Source: Diogma glabrata (lineage: Eukaryota > Arthropoda > Insecta > Diptera > Cylindrotomidae). From it: DNA of 64,000 bases. The notes under the pieces are model-generated. The model saw nothing but the letters and a program-made list of their open reading frames with translations, had not been told where the DNA came from and searched no databases. The translations under genes were made by a program, and so were the position numbers. The DNA lies in the NCBI GenBank assembly GCA_963693315.1, contig OY856187.1, positions 394,078,320 through 394,142,319 on the forward strand, in the 5' to 3' direction. Positions 49,131 through 62,109 of the stretch are shown here, one piece after another; the first letter of the stretch is position 1; every line of letters begins with the position of its first letter.

Positions 49131-49787
49131 AAACACGAAATTAAGAAACATGTTTACATGATTCTACTGAAATTGTGTTAGGAAGTGGGTCTTCTATGGT
49201 CAACGGTCGCAAAAGATTGAGAATATAAATTAAAATTTGGAAGGAACGGAAAAGGTTCTACGTCTGTTAATGTTTCCCAAATAACCAGGCTTTCGTCCCT
49301 GAGGATCAAAAACTGATGGAGTAAAGAATAAATACGTTTTCCTAATTTGCTAAAACCATGCCAAGTGCAACAAGACAGTGTCAAGTGAAACACATTTACA
49401 ATTTCAAACTCCTTAAGTAAGCTGATCAAAATAAGAAATGCCAACTTTGACATATGAATAATATTCAGCCTAGATAGATCAGCTGCTCTGAATATAAAAG
49501 CAATGGACGAACTAAGGTCTTACAACTAAGAATCACTACCGTTGTAGTGACAGTGTCTAAACCATTTCCAGATTTTGGATTAACGATAGCACTGATGTTG
49601 GGGTGCTGGGTCATAAAATAAATCAGACGGTAGCACCAAACACCTTTTTAACAGTTATCTACAACAAAATCGTTACTGTTGATAAATCCAAAATATGGTC
49701 TGCAACTATTATCGCCTGTGTGTAAATACATGAAGTCGATAGAGGAAGACAAACATTTTCATTCTACAAAATCTGACATATGTGAAT
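49131..49787. other. No gene recognised
   Basis: A 91-codon minus-strand frame (49453-49178) carries no motif I know. It could be part of an old LTR element together with 50250-51300. Confidence 0.35.
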
Positions 49788-50030
49788 TTCTGATTTCCAA
49801 ATTTAACAAATAATTTTTTTCTGGGGTTAGGGTGTTAACCTTAGGTCCAACCCAAATTGCCGTGAGTGGGTCCGTTCTGCATCTTTAAGTTACCAGAAAT
49901 AACATTTTCTGATTCCCAAATCTTACAAATTAATTTTTCTCCGGGGTTAGGGTGTTAACCTTAGGCACAATCCGAATTGTCGTGAATGGTTCCGTTCTGC
50001 ATCTTAAGGTTACCAGAAACAACTTTTACA
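49788..50030 (-). repeat. Two tandem ~120 bp monomers of RTE leader sequence (inverted)
   Basis: 'ggggttagggtgttaacctt' starts at 49823 and again at 49943. Each is followed by 'ccgttctgcatctt' and 'taccagaaa(t/c)aac'. On the minus strand both match 8434-8560, the leader of the RTE-like LINE, which holds one such unit. Confidence 0.85.
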
Positions 50031-50249
50031 CACTTTAGTGGTAAAGTACCATTAATGGTATGAACACGAAATGGTTGTGTTCTGGGATCTTTCTTCATCA
50101 CAAGTCATGGGAATGTCTCACACCCTGAGAAAATCTCAAGCTAGAGTACAAACAGTAGTTATGGTAGAGCAGTGTGATTAGTTGTACTGACTTTGTACAA
50201 GTTGTCAACACGAGAGGTAGGCTAGCTGAAAACAACCTAAATAAAATCA

Positions 50250-51300
50250 TATCGCATGTAAAGGAGAAAGTGGGTGGCTGATAACTAAACAGCGGTCTGA
50301 TATTTAGTGATACTATTTAAAGTTTAAACTTATAAATGAGCAAATCGAACAATATTCAGAAACAATGTCTTTAACGCGGTAATGGCCTAAATTTGTATTT
50401 TTACCAGTTCTATGATTGCCTTTATTTTGTTAAGTTTGACCCGTGAGTACTCCGTGTCCAACAACATATTGGATGTACTTCATCTCGTTTAGCAGGAACT
50501 TTTATTTCTCTAAGTTAATAGTGAGTCCAGTCCGACAGTCGGTTTGCTACTTGAGTGAGTAAATTGAGATACTTCTCAATAGAAGGAGAAGTGACCAGCA
50601 AGTCGTCTTAAAATACAAAATCCCTATCGGGAAGTTGGTGAGGCAATATTTTGTGCATCGAACAATTGTGCATAATGTTAGTTGGGCATTACATAAAGCG
50701 AAGGGATAACCACAAAAATGTTTGTCGGTAGCTTGCAACGAGATAAATTGACATTAGTCAGGAATTACCATCAATTTCAACCCGGGTCCGAATATGTCCT
50801 ATTATCTATTTATGAGATCCACATGTCATTGAAATAAGGGTAGGAGCTCTGCACACTCTCAACCCAGTGTCTTCAATAAACTTCGATGCACCTCTTGAAA
50901 GAACCGTTATATTCCCACATTGTCCAGGAGACATCTCAACGTTATGCCAGCAACTGGAACGTCAGCGTATGGCGTATTGATTTTAATTGTTGGAAGAAGA
51001 GAGCTCTTGAATGGAACTTAGCGCTCCATTCCTCTAGGCGCTCCAGTTATCTGCCCTCCCACTTTCCCCGAGCAACTACTAAAGTTTGAGTTTACAACAA
51101 CCGATTTCCCACAACGAATGCAAGATGTTCCATACCGTGTTTGTGAGCAATCGTAATAAGCTTGGCCTCCACTTTAGCAGTTCCAACATCGATAATGAGT
51201 GAACTTGTGACGAAGGAGATCCCAAACACAACCTTTTCGTGCTTATATCTATACTTTTACTTTCCTTCGTCACAAGGTGCCCGATTCCAGATTCCATAAA
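50250..51300 (-). pseudogene. Ty3/gypsy-like RT relic
   Basis: Minus-strand fragments in changing phases give 'YPFALCNAQLT' (near 50680, cf. the MPFGLCNAP block), then a DDLLVTSPSIEKYLNLL segment (near 50590), then 'INLEKSKFLLNEMKYIQYVV' (near 50490). This is the order of a Ty3/gypsy RT palm and thumb. Every block needs a different frame and no LTR is visible. The region 50750-51300 is assigned only by position. Confidence 0.55.
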
Positions 51301-51545
51301 TTTATTTTTGTCACATGACATTAAACCCATCTTTTAAAACCAAGTTTCAGTTTGCTAATAATGCAAAATTCCATTAAATTAAATTAAAACCATTCCCATG
51401 TTTAAGTTTTGCAATCTGGCAAAACATCTTTATTAAATTAAATAAAATTAAATTTAAACGGTTTTCTGAAAAGACAATTCTCCAATTTCTTTATTGTTAA
51501 CATTAAAACTAAAACTCCGTTGTGATGTTTTTCTGTTAACTTTTA
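51301..51545. other. AT-rich spacer
   Basis: Repeated 'attaaattaaa(t)aaaatt' words near 51374-51460. No gene. Confidence 0.4.
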
Positions 51546-51667
51546 TTTTTACTTCACCACAATTTTAAATTGTGTGAAGTAATGCAATCTATCGTGAAAA
51601 AAAAATCTTACATACCCCAAATTTTATTTTATCTTTTGTTTTGGACCATCCTCTATCTAAATAGCCA
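51546..51667. repeat. Module X (left), ends in a 34-bp palindrome
   Basis: This ~120 bp block is repeated inverted at 53836-53967. Its outer end 51549-51582 is itself nearly palindromic ('ttacttcacc...gtgaagtaa'). Confidence 0.85.
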
Positions 51668-53835
51668 AAAAAAATATTGCGACGCTGATGCATAGGCTGA
51701 CTTCACCACAGCTCTGGAAAAATAGTGTTCTGGATATATAATGAGCTAATATCCATTAAATACTTTAATTAAAAGCTAACCAATATTATGGACTTCGTAG
51801 TTCTAATAATAAAAATATTAAAGCAGGCAGTAGTATCCCAACAAACATAAATTCTGTTGTACGAGAAAAAGTAAAAAAAAATTTTATCGGAAGTGAAAAA
51901 GCAGAAGTAAGGATGCAGAACTGTTGTAAACCGTACTAAATGTGTATGTACCAAATTTCATCCAACTCGATTATCAGGTACAGAAGTTATTGAGCTTCCA
52001 AAATAATAGGTGCTTGGAGGACCCCCTACCACTTTGTTCACTATCGCTAAAAAAACTAATCAGTTCCTTGCCATACATATTTGCATCTTTTTGCAAACTG
52101 TAATCAAAATTACTTAACGAACGAATGTTGTATGCTTCCAACAAACATTGAAACAACAAACAGGTGCTCGGGAGGACCCCACCACTTATCCCAATATTGT
52201 CCAAAAACTAGTCAATTCTTTGTCAATAAAGTCTTTATCTTTTTTCAAAGTGCCATTAAAATTGATTAATGAATGAAATCTGTATGCTCCCAACAAACTT
52301 TAAAAACAAAGTTAATAAGTCAGCAGTTGTATGGTAGATCCCCCGCCACTTTGATCAATGTGTCCCAAAAGATGATAATTATCTTCTTACACTAATTGAA
52401 ACCTTTCCATAAGTTTTATCATAATCACTTCAGTATTGAAGGCTGTAGTGTGCATAAAGATACTGAAAAAACTGCCAACAATTAAAAAAAAATTTTTTTA
52501 CCGGAAGTAAAAAACCGGAAGTTGGGATGCAGAATTTTTGTAATTCATGCTAAATGCTTATGTACAAAGTTTCATCCAATTCGTTTATCAGGTACAGATG
52601 TTATTGAGCTTTAAAAAAAAACAGGTGTATGGGACACCCCCCACCACTTTGTTCACTATCGCTAAAAAACTAATCAGTTCTTTGCCATACATGTTTGCAT
52701 TTTTTTCCAAAGTGTAATCAAAATTGGTTCACGAACGAATGCTGTTTGCTCCCAAAAAACATTGAAAAAATGATGACACAGTATACAGGTGTTCGGGAGA
52801 CCCCGTACCACTTATCCCAATATTGTCCAAAAACTAATCAGTTCCTTGTCATTTAAGTTCCCATCTTTTTCCAAAGTGTCATTAGAATTGATTAATGAAT
52901 GAAGTCTGTATGCTCCCAACAAACTTTAAAAACAAAGTGTGAAAAGTCAGCAGTTGTATGGTAGACCCCCGCCACTTTGATCAATGTGTCCTAAAAGATG
53001 ATAATTATCTTCTTACACTAATTGGAACCCTATTCCATAAGTTTCATCATAATCACTTCATTATTGTAGGCTGTAGTGTGCATAAAGACACTGAAAAAAC
53101 TTCAAAAAAGTACAAAAAAATTTTTTTTACCGGAAGTGAAAAACCGGAAGTTGGGATGCAGAACTATTTTAAACCGTACTACATACTCATGTACCAAGTT
53201 TCATCCAATTCGCTTATCAGGTACAGAAGTTATAGAGCTTTCAAAAAAACAGGTGCGCCAGGGACCCCCCACCACTTTGTTCACTATCGCTCAAAAACTA
53301 ATCAGTTCTTTGCCATACATGTTTGCGTCTTTTTCCAAAGTGTAATTAAAATTCATTCACGAATGAATGTTTTATGCTCCCAACAAACTTAAAAACTTTG
53401 TGGAAAAAACCACTTGTTGTATGGTGGACCCCCCAACCCTTTATCCAATGTGCTCCAAAAGCTGATAAAATCTTTATCATATTAGTTAAAAGCTTTTCGC
53501 AACGTTTCATGAAAATCGATCGGTAATTGTAGGCTACAGTAGGGATAAACACCTGAAAAAAAAACTTTTTAACCGGAAGTGACAAACCGGAAGTTGGTAT
53601 GCAGAAATATTGGAAACAGTACTAAAACCTTATATACTAAGTTTCAATAAGATCATAGCCCGGGATCAGAAGTTATTCAAGATTTAAACTTAGAGGTGTT
53701 CGGGAGACCCCCCGCCATTTTGTCCAAATTTGAAATGAATCCAGATCTTCCATTTTCAAGTGAACTTGTATCATTTGCCAAAGTTTCATCAAGATCCTAT
53801 GCAGAAAACTCACCCACCCACACACAGACGTACAC

Positions 53836-53967
53836 CAAATTTTTTTTTGGCTATTTAGATAGAGGATGGTCCAAAACAAAAGATAAAATAAAATTTGGGG
53901 TATGTAAGATTTTTTTTTTCACGATAGATTGCATTACTTCACACAATTAAAAATTGTGGTGAAGTAA
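53836..53967. repeat. Module X' (inverted), centre of the large fold-back
   Basis: Inverse of 51546-51667, including the outer 34-bp palindrome (53934-53967). It is flanked on both sides by inverted 'gtacacc...cacccaccca' words (53815-53835 and 53971-54005). Confidence 0.85.
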
Positions 53968-55294
53968 AAATTGGTGTACGTCTGTGTGTGCGTGGGTGGG
54001 TGGGTGAGTTTTCTGCATAGGATCTTGATGAAACTTTGGCAAATGATACAAGTTCACTTGAAAATGGAAGATCTGGATTCATTTCAAATTTGGACAAAAT
54101 GGCGAGGGGTCTCCCGAACACCTCTAAGTTTAAATCTTGAATAACTTCTGATCCCGGGCTATGATCTTATTGAAACTTAGTATATAAGGTTAAAGTACTG
54201 TTTCCAATATTTCTGCATACCAACTTCCGGTTTGTCACTTCCGGTTAAAAAGTTTTTTTTTCAGGTGTTTATCCCTACTGTAGCCTACAATTACCGATCG
54301 ATTTTCATGAAACGTTCTGTTTTTTTGAAAGCTCTATAACTTCTGTACCTGATAAGCGAATTGGATGAAACTTGGTACATGAGTATGTAGTACGGTTTAA
54401 AATAGTTCTGCATCCCAACTTCCGGTTTTTCACTTCCGATAAAAAAATTTTTTTTTGTACTTTTTTGAAGTTTTTTCAGTGTCTTTATGCACACTACAGC
54501 CTACAATAATGAAGTGATTATGATGAAACTTATGGAATAGGGTTCCAATTAGTGTAAGAAGATAATTATCATCTTTTAGGACACATTGATCAAAGTGGCG
54601 GGGGTCTACCATACAACTGCTGACTTTTCACACTTTGTTTTTAAAGTTTGTTGGGAGCATACAGACTTCATTCATTAATCAATTCTAATGACACTTTGTA
54701 AAAAGATGGGAACTTAAATGACAAGGAACTGATTAGTTTTTGGACAATATTGGGATAAGTGGTACGGGGTCTCCCGAACACCTGTATACTGTGTCATCAT
54801 TTTTTCAATGTTTGTTGGGATTACACAGCATTCGTTCGGGAACGAATTTTGATGACACTTTGGAAAAAGATGCAAATATGTATGGCAAAGAACTGATTAG
54901 TTTTTGAGCGATAGTGAACAAAGTGGTGGGGGGTGTCCCATACACCTGTTTTTTTTAAAGCTCAATAACATCTGTACCTGATAATCGAATTGGATGAAAC
55001 TTGGTACATAAGCATTTAGTATGATTTACAAAAATTCTGCATCCCAATTTCCAGTTTTTCACTTCCGGTAAAAAAAATTTTTTTTTAATTGTTGGCAGTT
55101 TTTTCAGTATCTTTATGCACACTACAGCCTACAATAATGAAGTGATTATGATGAAACTTATGGAAAAGTTTTCAATTAGTGTGAGAAGATAATTATCATC
55201 TTTTGGGACACATTGATCAAAGTGGCGGGGGATCTACCATACAACTGCTGACTTTTCACACTTGGTTTTTAAAGTTTGTTGGGAGCATACAGAT

Positions 55295-57261
55295 TTTTTT
55301 TTTTTTTTCTCTTTATAATTACTTTTATTAAATTTTAATTATTTATGGTTTACATTTCTGATTTTTTTTAGGCAGGTATTAAAATATAACAAAAGTGAAA
55401 TCATATATTTGCAAAAGCACATAGTGCTAAACGCAAATAAATTTATAAATTATTTGATTTTTGAATCATTGACTTAAGTACATATCAGTAACAAAAATAT
55501 ACATACACACATACACATATCCACACTTTTATATAAATAAATAAGTTAAATATAAGTTATCTTGATCAGTTTAAAGATTTAAATAATGAGTTACATCCAA
55601 ATTATAACTAAAAATATATATGTTTGATTTTTTTTAAAATATGTTTTTGAATATTGATTCTTATTACTTCTAAAATTAAAAATAAAATTGATTGATTAAT
55701 TGATTCTAAAAACTTATCTAATTGTTAATCAAAATTTAAAGTTATTCTGTACATAAATTGTTATCAGAAATATATTTCTTTAATTTTGGTTTAAATATTG
55801 AAATTCTAGGTTCAGTTTTTAGACCATCAGGAAGAGAGTTATATAGTGTAAGACCTCTGTATAAAAGAGAGTTTTGACCGCTTGCCGTGCGAACGAAATC
55901 AATGTAGTAGTCATTTGCTTGGCGAGTAGGATAATCGTGAATAGAGTTAATTTGACGTAGCAAGAAGTTGTTTTTCAAAAGATTATTTTTTATTTTGAAT
56001 ATTAAAATCAAAATGTCGAGGTCTATACTAGCTTTTTTGCAGGTAAAATATTACTGTTGTAAAGAAGTTTCGTTGAGCAATCAAATTTCAGTTTCTTTAT
56101 GTTACGTATGCATTTATTCACTAGAATATGAAGTTCTTTTATTCTGGTAGCTGCTGCGACTCCCCAAATTGGTAGCAAGTACCGTATATGGCTTAATACA
56201 TGAGAGTGAAAAATTATGTATTTTATTTTTTGGGGTAGAATATCTCTCATTTTGCGTAGAATAAAATTACTAGTTCGGATTTTGCTTTTTATCTTATTGA
56301 TATGATGGGACCAATCCAGTTTACTGTCGATGACGAGGCCTAAATAATCTGTTACATAAACTCTTTTTATTGCATGATTATTTATAAATAGATTAAATGA
56401 TAGAAACTCATCCATGTTTTTATTTTTCACTTCAAATATCAAGTAGTTTGTTTTTTGCTCATTCAGTTTAAGATGACTATTCTTTGCCCAGTCGTTTATT
56501 ATATTTAAGTCTGATTGCATTTTTAATCTTAAATCACTGCATGTTTTCTCTTGATACAGTAACGCCATATCGTCCGCAAACATAATAAGCTTACCATTGA
56601 GATGTAATGAGAATAGACTATTAACATATATGTTAAACAGCAGAGGACCGAGAAGTGATCCCTGTGGAACTCCATATTTAATTGTATTAGAGCTGCCTAT
56701 AATGGAATTTATTTTTACCGATTGCTGTCTGAGTGCAAGATAGCTTGCAAAAAATTTCAAACTTTTCCCTTGTACACCTATTTCATGCAATCGTTTAATT
56801 AAATATTTATGACACACAGAGTCAAAGGCTTTCTGTAGGTCGATGAACAAACAGGCAGAGAAAAATGTTTTATCTAAACCAGATCTAACATCGGAGATCA
56901 CTTCTGACACTGCAGATAGAGTACTAGATTTGTCACAAAAACCAAACTGATTTTTGTGAATAATATTTTGTAATATACAATAGGGTTGCAATCGGCGAAA
57001 TATTACACTTTCGAAACATTTGGAAAACGTGCTCAGCAAGGAAATTGGACAATAGTTTTCCGAAGACTGTTTACTACCAGCTTTATGCAGAGGAATTAAA
57101 ATAGCCGTTTTTAAGCAATTAGGAAATTCGCATTTTTCAAGTGCATTGTTAATTAGTTCACTTAATTTTTGGACCAGAATGTCCTTAAAATGCAGACAGA
57201 AATTTAACGATATGCCATCGTAACCAACGGCAGATCTTTTATTCTTACTTAAAACGATTTC
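55295..57261 (-). mobile_element. 5'-truncated CR1/L2-like LINE inserted in the fold-back arm
   Basis: A T run at 55292-55305 is the poly(A) end on the minus strand. The 5' end at about 57261 begins inside the RT domain. The flanking arm sequence continues across the insert ('gcatacagattt' before, 'gatttcattcattaatc' after), so at most a ~5 bp duplication is visible. The insertion is younger than the fold-back copy. Confidence 0.85.
55742..57261 (-). pseudogene. CR1/L2-like reverse transcriptase and C-terminal region
   Basis: From 57255 the frame reads SAVGYDGISL, then AILIPLHKAGSK, NYCPISLLSTFSK, QFGFCDKSST, FIDLQKAFDSV (first catalytic Asp), GVPQGSLLGPLLF and IMFADDMALL (catalytic DD). It then has the thumb region (LIIDSK-type 'YLGLVIDSKLDWSHHI') and LSHIRYLLPIWG. 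One base is missing in an A run near 56033, shifting phase; the tail resumes to 55742 with 'QNSLLYRGLTLYNSLPDGLK'. The endonuclease is absent. The apparent ATG at 57267 lies in the flanking repeat, so it is a chance start. Confidence 0.85.
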
Positions 57262-57866
57262 ATTCATTAATCAATTTTAATGGCACTTTGAAAAAAGATA
57301 AAGACTTTATTGACAAAGAATTGACTAGTTTTTGGACAATATTGGGATAAGTGGTGGGGTCCTCCCGAACAACTGTTTATTGTTTCAATGTTTGTTGGAA
57401 GCATACAACATTCGTTCGTTAAGTAATTTTGATTACACTTTGCAAAAAGATGCAAATAGGTATGGCAAGGAACTGATTAGTTTTTTTTAGCGATAGTGAA
57501 CAAAGTGGTAGGGGGCCTCCAAGCATCTGTTATTTTGGAAGCTCAATAACTTCTGTACCTGATAATCGAGTTGGATGAAATTTGGTACATACACATTTAG
57601 TACCGTTTACAACAGTTCTGCATCCTAACTTCCGCTTTGTCACTTCTGATAAATTTTTTTTTACTTTTTCTCGTACAACAGAATTTATGTTTGTTGGGAT
57701 ACTACTGCCTGCTTTAATATTTTTATTATTAGAACTACGAAGTCCATAATATTGGTTAGCTTTTAATTAAAGTATTTTATGGATATTAGCTCATTATATA
57801 TCCAGAACACTATGTTTCCAGAGCTGTGGTGAAGTCAGCCTATGCATCAGCGTCGCAATATTTTTT

Positions 57867-59091
57867 TTGAAACTTGATAAATTTTCTATTTAATTGTGGA
57901 AAACTATTCCCACGGTTTTAGTGGAATTCTCGTATCACTATTTTTTTTTGTTATCATCATTACTAGGACTCAGATAACACCGAGGTGTAAACTTTGGTGA
58001 TATTGTCTTGATTGGGATTGTGTTTTTGATCTTGAAGCGAGTTATGTTTTCGGTTATTTAATGATTTAGTTTGTGAATAAAAATCTAGGATTTAATTGGA
58101 TAAAAATATATGATTTCTTTAAGAAAAATTTATAACCAAATAAAAGATTATTTTAGTGATTTCTTTTGATAAAAAGATATATAATTAAATCAAAGATTAT
58201 TTAGTAATTTCTTTTGTTTATAAAAATACATGTTTTCTTTGGATAAAAATATAAAATTAAAATTAAATTTGAATATTACATGCTTATTACTGGCGCAACA
58301 ACAAGTGTTGTCTTTTTCTTTATCGAAGTACCAGTAATTTCTGGAATTGGAACCTTCTCGCAGGAATAGGTGAGTCGTTAAATTATTTATTTTAGTTTTA
58401 AGTCAGCACAACGTTTCGCTCAATAATTATTGTTACCTTCGGTAACATTTAACGGTAGAATGTCTTTATAAGTTATAATAGTGTAAGGAGAGAATGATTT
58501 CTTAGTTAGTGGTTAGGTAGGAATTTTCAGCCCTGCCATGCCTATAGGTATATAATTTCTGCTCCTCTGGGACCCTCTGGTTGCTGGACACACCCACGAC
58601 TACCTTTTCCCTGAAACTCCAGCCTCGCAATGAGCAGGTTCGGATTTTCCAACCAGAGGGACAAAAATAAGATTCGTTAATCCCAGGACATCCAGTTTCC
58701 TCGTTCGAGGAAGCAGGATGGCTTCAGAATTTCGTTTCAAACTGGACCGGATAAGGGAGGTCCTGGACCTTTGTGGTGCTTGATATGCTGAAATGAATTT
58801 TACAAAATGTTATTCCAATCTAATTAATTAAATATGTCGTCTTACTTTCCAGTATAGCACAAAACATGGATGGATCAGTTTTTGCTAATTTGCTATTTTT
58901 TAAACTTTTGATCATCTTTTGATGTTGTTGCAATTATTGTGAATCATTGAACTCATGACAGATTTATTAGGGGCGTTTACCAAATAGAAAAAGATTATGA
59001 TCCGCAGAAAATTCGTAGCAGTATGTTTTATGTACTTCTATTATTTCTCACAATTGGATTGATAAATTATTTAAGTTTTTATACCATTGTA
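57867..59091. other. Non-coding DNA with a diverged tandem repeat and a GC-richer block
   Basis: 58060-58270 holds about three diverged units of 'ttggataaaaatatat(g)atttcttt'. 58540-58790 is GC-richer and contains inverted 'ccctctggttg' (58573-58583) and 'caaccagaggg' (58660-58670), like a fragment of another element. The mariner target TA is 59090-59091. Confidence 0.45.
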
Positions 59092-60350
59092 AGGTCATTC
59101 AATAAGTCCGTAGGATGACAAATAGATGGCGTTACTAGAATTTTTTCCATATGATTTTTATTTAGTACTAACCTTCAAACGATACGTGTATAAATTTGAC
59201 AGCAATCTGACTATTTATTCATGAGTTATAGCATTTTGTGTGAAGCAACTTTTGTTTTTGAAAAAAAAGTGTAAAAAAGTGAATTTCGAATTTTAATAAA
59301 GCATTGCTTTTTGATGAAAAAAAATACAGTGGAAACCAAACAATGGCTTGATAAACATTATCCAAACTCTGCTCCATCGAGACAAATGGTAGAGAAGTGG
59401 ATGGCTGAATTTAAATGTGGTCGTACCAGCACAAAAAATGCAGAGCGCAGTGGACGCCCAAATGAGGCTGTTATTCCAGAAAACATAAAAAAAATCCACA
59501 AATTGGTTATGAACGATCGCAAATTGAAGGTGCGGGTAGTGTTTTTACCATTTTACATGAACATTTGGGTATGCGAAAGCTCTGTGCAAATTGGGTACCG
59601 CGTGAGCTCACAATCGACCAAAAACAACAACGAATCGATGCTTCGGAGGAGTCTTTGGCACTGTTAAACCGCAATAAAAGGGAATTCTATCGTAAATATG
59701 TGACAATGGATGAGAAATGGCTTCACAATTACACACCAGAATCCAAAAGACAGTCAGCCGAGTGGACAACAGTCGACGAACCGAATCCAAAGCGAGCAAA
59801 GACGCAACAGTCGGCCGGTAAGGTGATGGCGTCTGTATTTTGGGATACGAACGAAATAATATTCATCGACTATCTCCAAAAAGAAACCACCATCAACAGC
59901 GAGTATTACTGTGAACTTTTGGATCGATTGAAGGCTGAAATCGCAAGGAAACGGCCACATTTGCAAAAGAAAAAAGTGTTGTTTCACCAAGATAATGCAC
60001 CGTGTCACAGATCGATGAAAACGATGGCAAAATTGAATGAATTGGGCTTTGAATTGCTTACCCACCCACCATATTCTCCAGATTTAGCCCCCAGCGACTT
60101 TTTCCTGTTTTCAGATCTCAAGAGAATGCTTGCTGGAAAGAAATTTAAGTCCAATGATGAAGTAATCGCTGAAACTGAGGCCTATTTTGACGAGAAAGAG
60201 AAATCGTACTATAAAAGTGGTATAGAAAAGTTGGCAAATCGCTATACTCGTTGGATCGCCCTCGAAGGCAACTATGTTGAATAAAAAAATCGAGTTTTGT
60301 CAAAATGTTGTTTTTTTCTTACTTATCCTACGGACTTATTGAACGACCTG
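59092..60350 (+). mobile_element. mariner element, irritans-type, 1259 bp
   Basis: The left end AGGTCATTCAATAAGTCCGT (59092) matches the inverted right end (60326-60350) over ~25 bases with few mismatches. TA flanks both sides (59090-59091 and 60351-60352). Length is slightly below the usual ~1.3 kb, consistent with the internal deletion in the transposase. Confidence 0.95.
59281..60284 (+). pseudogene. mariner transposase, irritans-type, frameshifted
   Basis: Homology starts at EFRILIKHCF (59281), before the first usable ATG (59314). Upstream the expected start region reads GTG then TAA (59269-59274), so the start is lost. The helix-turn-helix half runs to NDRKLKVR (~59535). There about 30 bases are missing and phase shifts, continuing as GSVFTILHEHLG to the stop at 60284. 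The second half is open with all three catalytic Asp: TMDEKW (59709), HQDN (~59991) and the last Asp of SPDLAPSD, 34 residues apart for the latter two. The usual WVPREL and YSPDLAP signatures are present. The protein cannot be made whole from this copy. Confidence 0.92.
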
Positions 60351-60352
60351 TA

Positions 60353-62109
60353 TGTCTATTTTTTAAGCTCAGATTTGTTCCAAATTCACCTGACAGAAAC
60401 ACAATATTTTCTCAAAACTCTGATTCTTTTTCAACTACCATAAGTTTTTTAAGTATTAATTCCGAACCTAATTATATGTCAATCTAATTCTATATCTAAA
60501 TATCTAATTAAAAAATAAACAAAAGGTATATAAACAAAACAAGTTAAATAAATACACAAAAACAAAAAGATAAATTAAATAACAAAACTTTATTTTTTTC
60601 ATTTGTATAACAAAAACAAAAGTTTGTTTTCCTAATTTCATAAATTCTTTTCTAAATAAACAAAACAAAAAGAAAAATCAACAAAAGCTTTTTCCTCATT
60701 TTAACTTTTAGATTCACAATAATAATTTCAGACTTTTTGTTCTTTTTTATTAGACTATATTATATTATATACGTAATATATATACATAAATAGAATTTTG
60801 GTTATAAAAAAAATCAGGGACATGACAAATATTGAATATAAACACTAAGCGAATATATTAAGAATATTACTTTTGATAAAGTTCCTTTGATGATTTAGTA
60901 AAAGCTCTTAGAAAAAAGTGATTGTTTGAACGGTTTGTACTTAAAATTATTAACATAAAACTGCAATGTTAATTTACGTTATGTATGTAAACAGGTAATT
61001 TTTTACCTAATTTGTTAACTAACTTGTTAATAAATACTGAAACTAAACAAAATATTAAACTTTTCGAATTAAAATAAACAAAACGAAAGTTCGTTTTTAT
61101 TTGCTGTATGAATATATTGTAAGTTTATTTCGAATAATTCTACAACTAAAAAACCACAAACTAATTATTATTATTAGAATAAAAAAAGTTTTCAGAGATA
61201 CAAATAAAAAAGCTTTTGCTGCTATCTGTCTATCAAAAAAATAAATTATTTTGTCTATTTTGAAAAAAAAAAAAAAAAAAGTTTATTTACTTTTTGTGTT
61301 AAGTCATCACGTTTTTAGGATATTAAAGTTTGGTTCAAATTGGATCGAGGTTTTGTTTATTTTGGTTTTATTTATGAGTTGAAATATGAGTTTGAATATT
61401 ATATTGTATTTCCTATGTCGTGCTTTGGTTTTTGAGGTTAAAGTGTTATATGTTGAGATATTATTCAAATATCAATCGGTTGTTGATGTCACTTCAAAAG
61501 ATGGATTATGATTTATATATACACTTTGGTTTATACTTTTTAAAAGCTTAATCAAAAACAAAGAGATGGTTGAAAGTTGCTAACATGCTAAAAGAAATGT
61601 TGGTTCTGTTTTTGAAAATTTCACGAAAGACTATGATCAATATTCAAAATCTCCTGTTACTTGAATAAGTCAATTTTTTTTTAAGTATTTGATTTTGATT
61701 GTGGTAGTCGGCTCTGGGTTGATGTAATTTTGTATTTCATGGTAATCAATCGATCTAGATATGGGGTAACTTACACCAAAGATTAGCAACAATCAAGTAT
61801 AAATCTTAAATTCTAATGTTGGAAGACCAGATCTAGAGTTTTGGTATAATGTACTGATATTACGCGTGCTAATCTTATGAGCAACATGAGTTAAAACGAA
61901 AAAATAATAAAATCACTTGTAGCCATTGAGACACAAAAAGTGATAAAAAGAGCAACATGTAACAGGACACTAGGACCAAAGTGCAAATAACAAATGATAA
62001 TGCAAGTAGAATAGGTAGCGAAAGCAGCTAGGAATCTCGATTTATCAATAAGGCATAAATCCAGCTAAACAGGTACGAGATGGAATAAAAATATCTCGAA
62101 GATTAGTTG
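60353..62109. other. AT-rich DNA without genes
   Basis: Dominated by 'acaaaaacaaaa' and 'ataaacaaaac' words (60510-61090) and an A run near 61263. No frame with a known motif. Confidence 0.45.

Larger units (their letters stand above)
51668..57866. mobile_element. Large fold-back element, ~2 kb inverted arms, with nested LINE
   Basis: The end 'aatattgcgacgctgatgcat' (51670-51690) is repeated inverted at about 57840-57861. The left arm runs 51668-53835; the inverted arm runs 53968-55294 and resumes at 57256-57866 after the LINE. Arms meet around a 130 bp centre that is the inverse of module X (51546-51667). The internal sequence is the same ~210/628 bp hierarchical repeat as at 26.7-29.5 kb, marked by 'ccggaagttgggatgcagaa'. 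No transposase is encoded. Frames inside recur identically in other copies because they are repeat text. Confidence 0.85.

Noticed and set aside
57262..57267. Genuine start codon for the CR1/L2-like RT at 57267
   Set aside because: The ATG lies in the fold-back arm ('attaatgaatg'), outside the LINE border, and the element is 5'-truncated.
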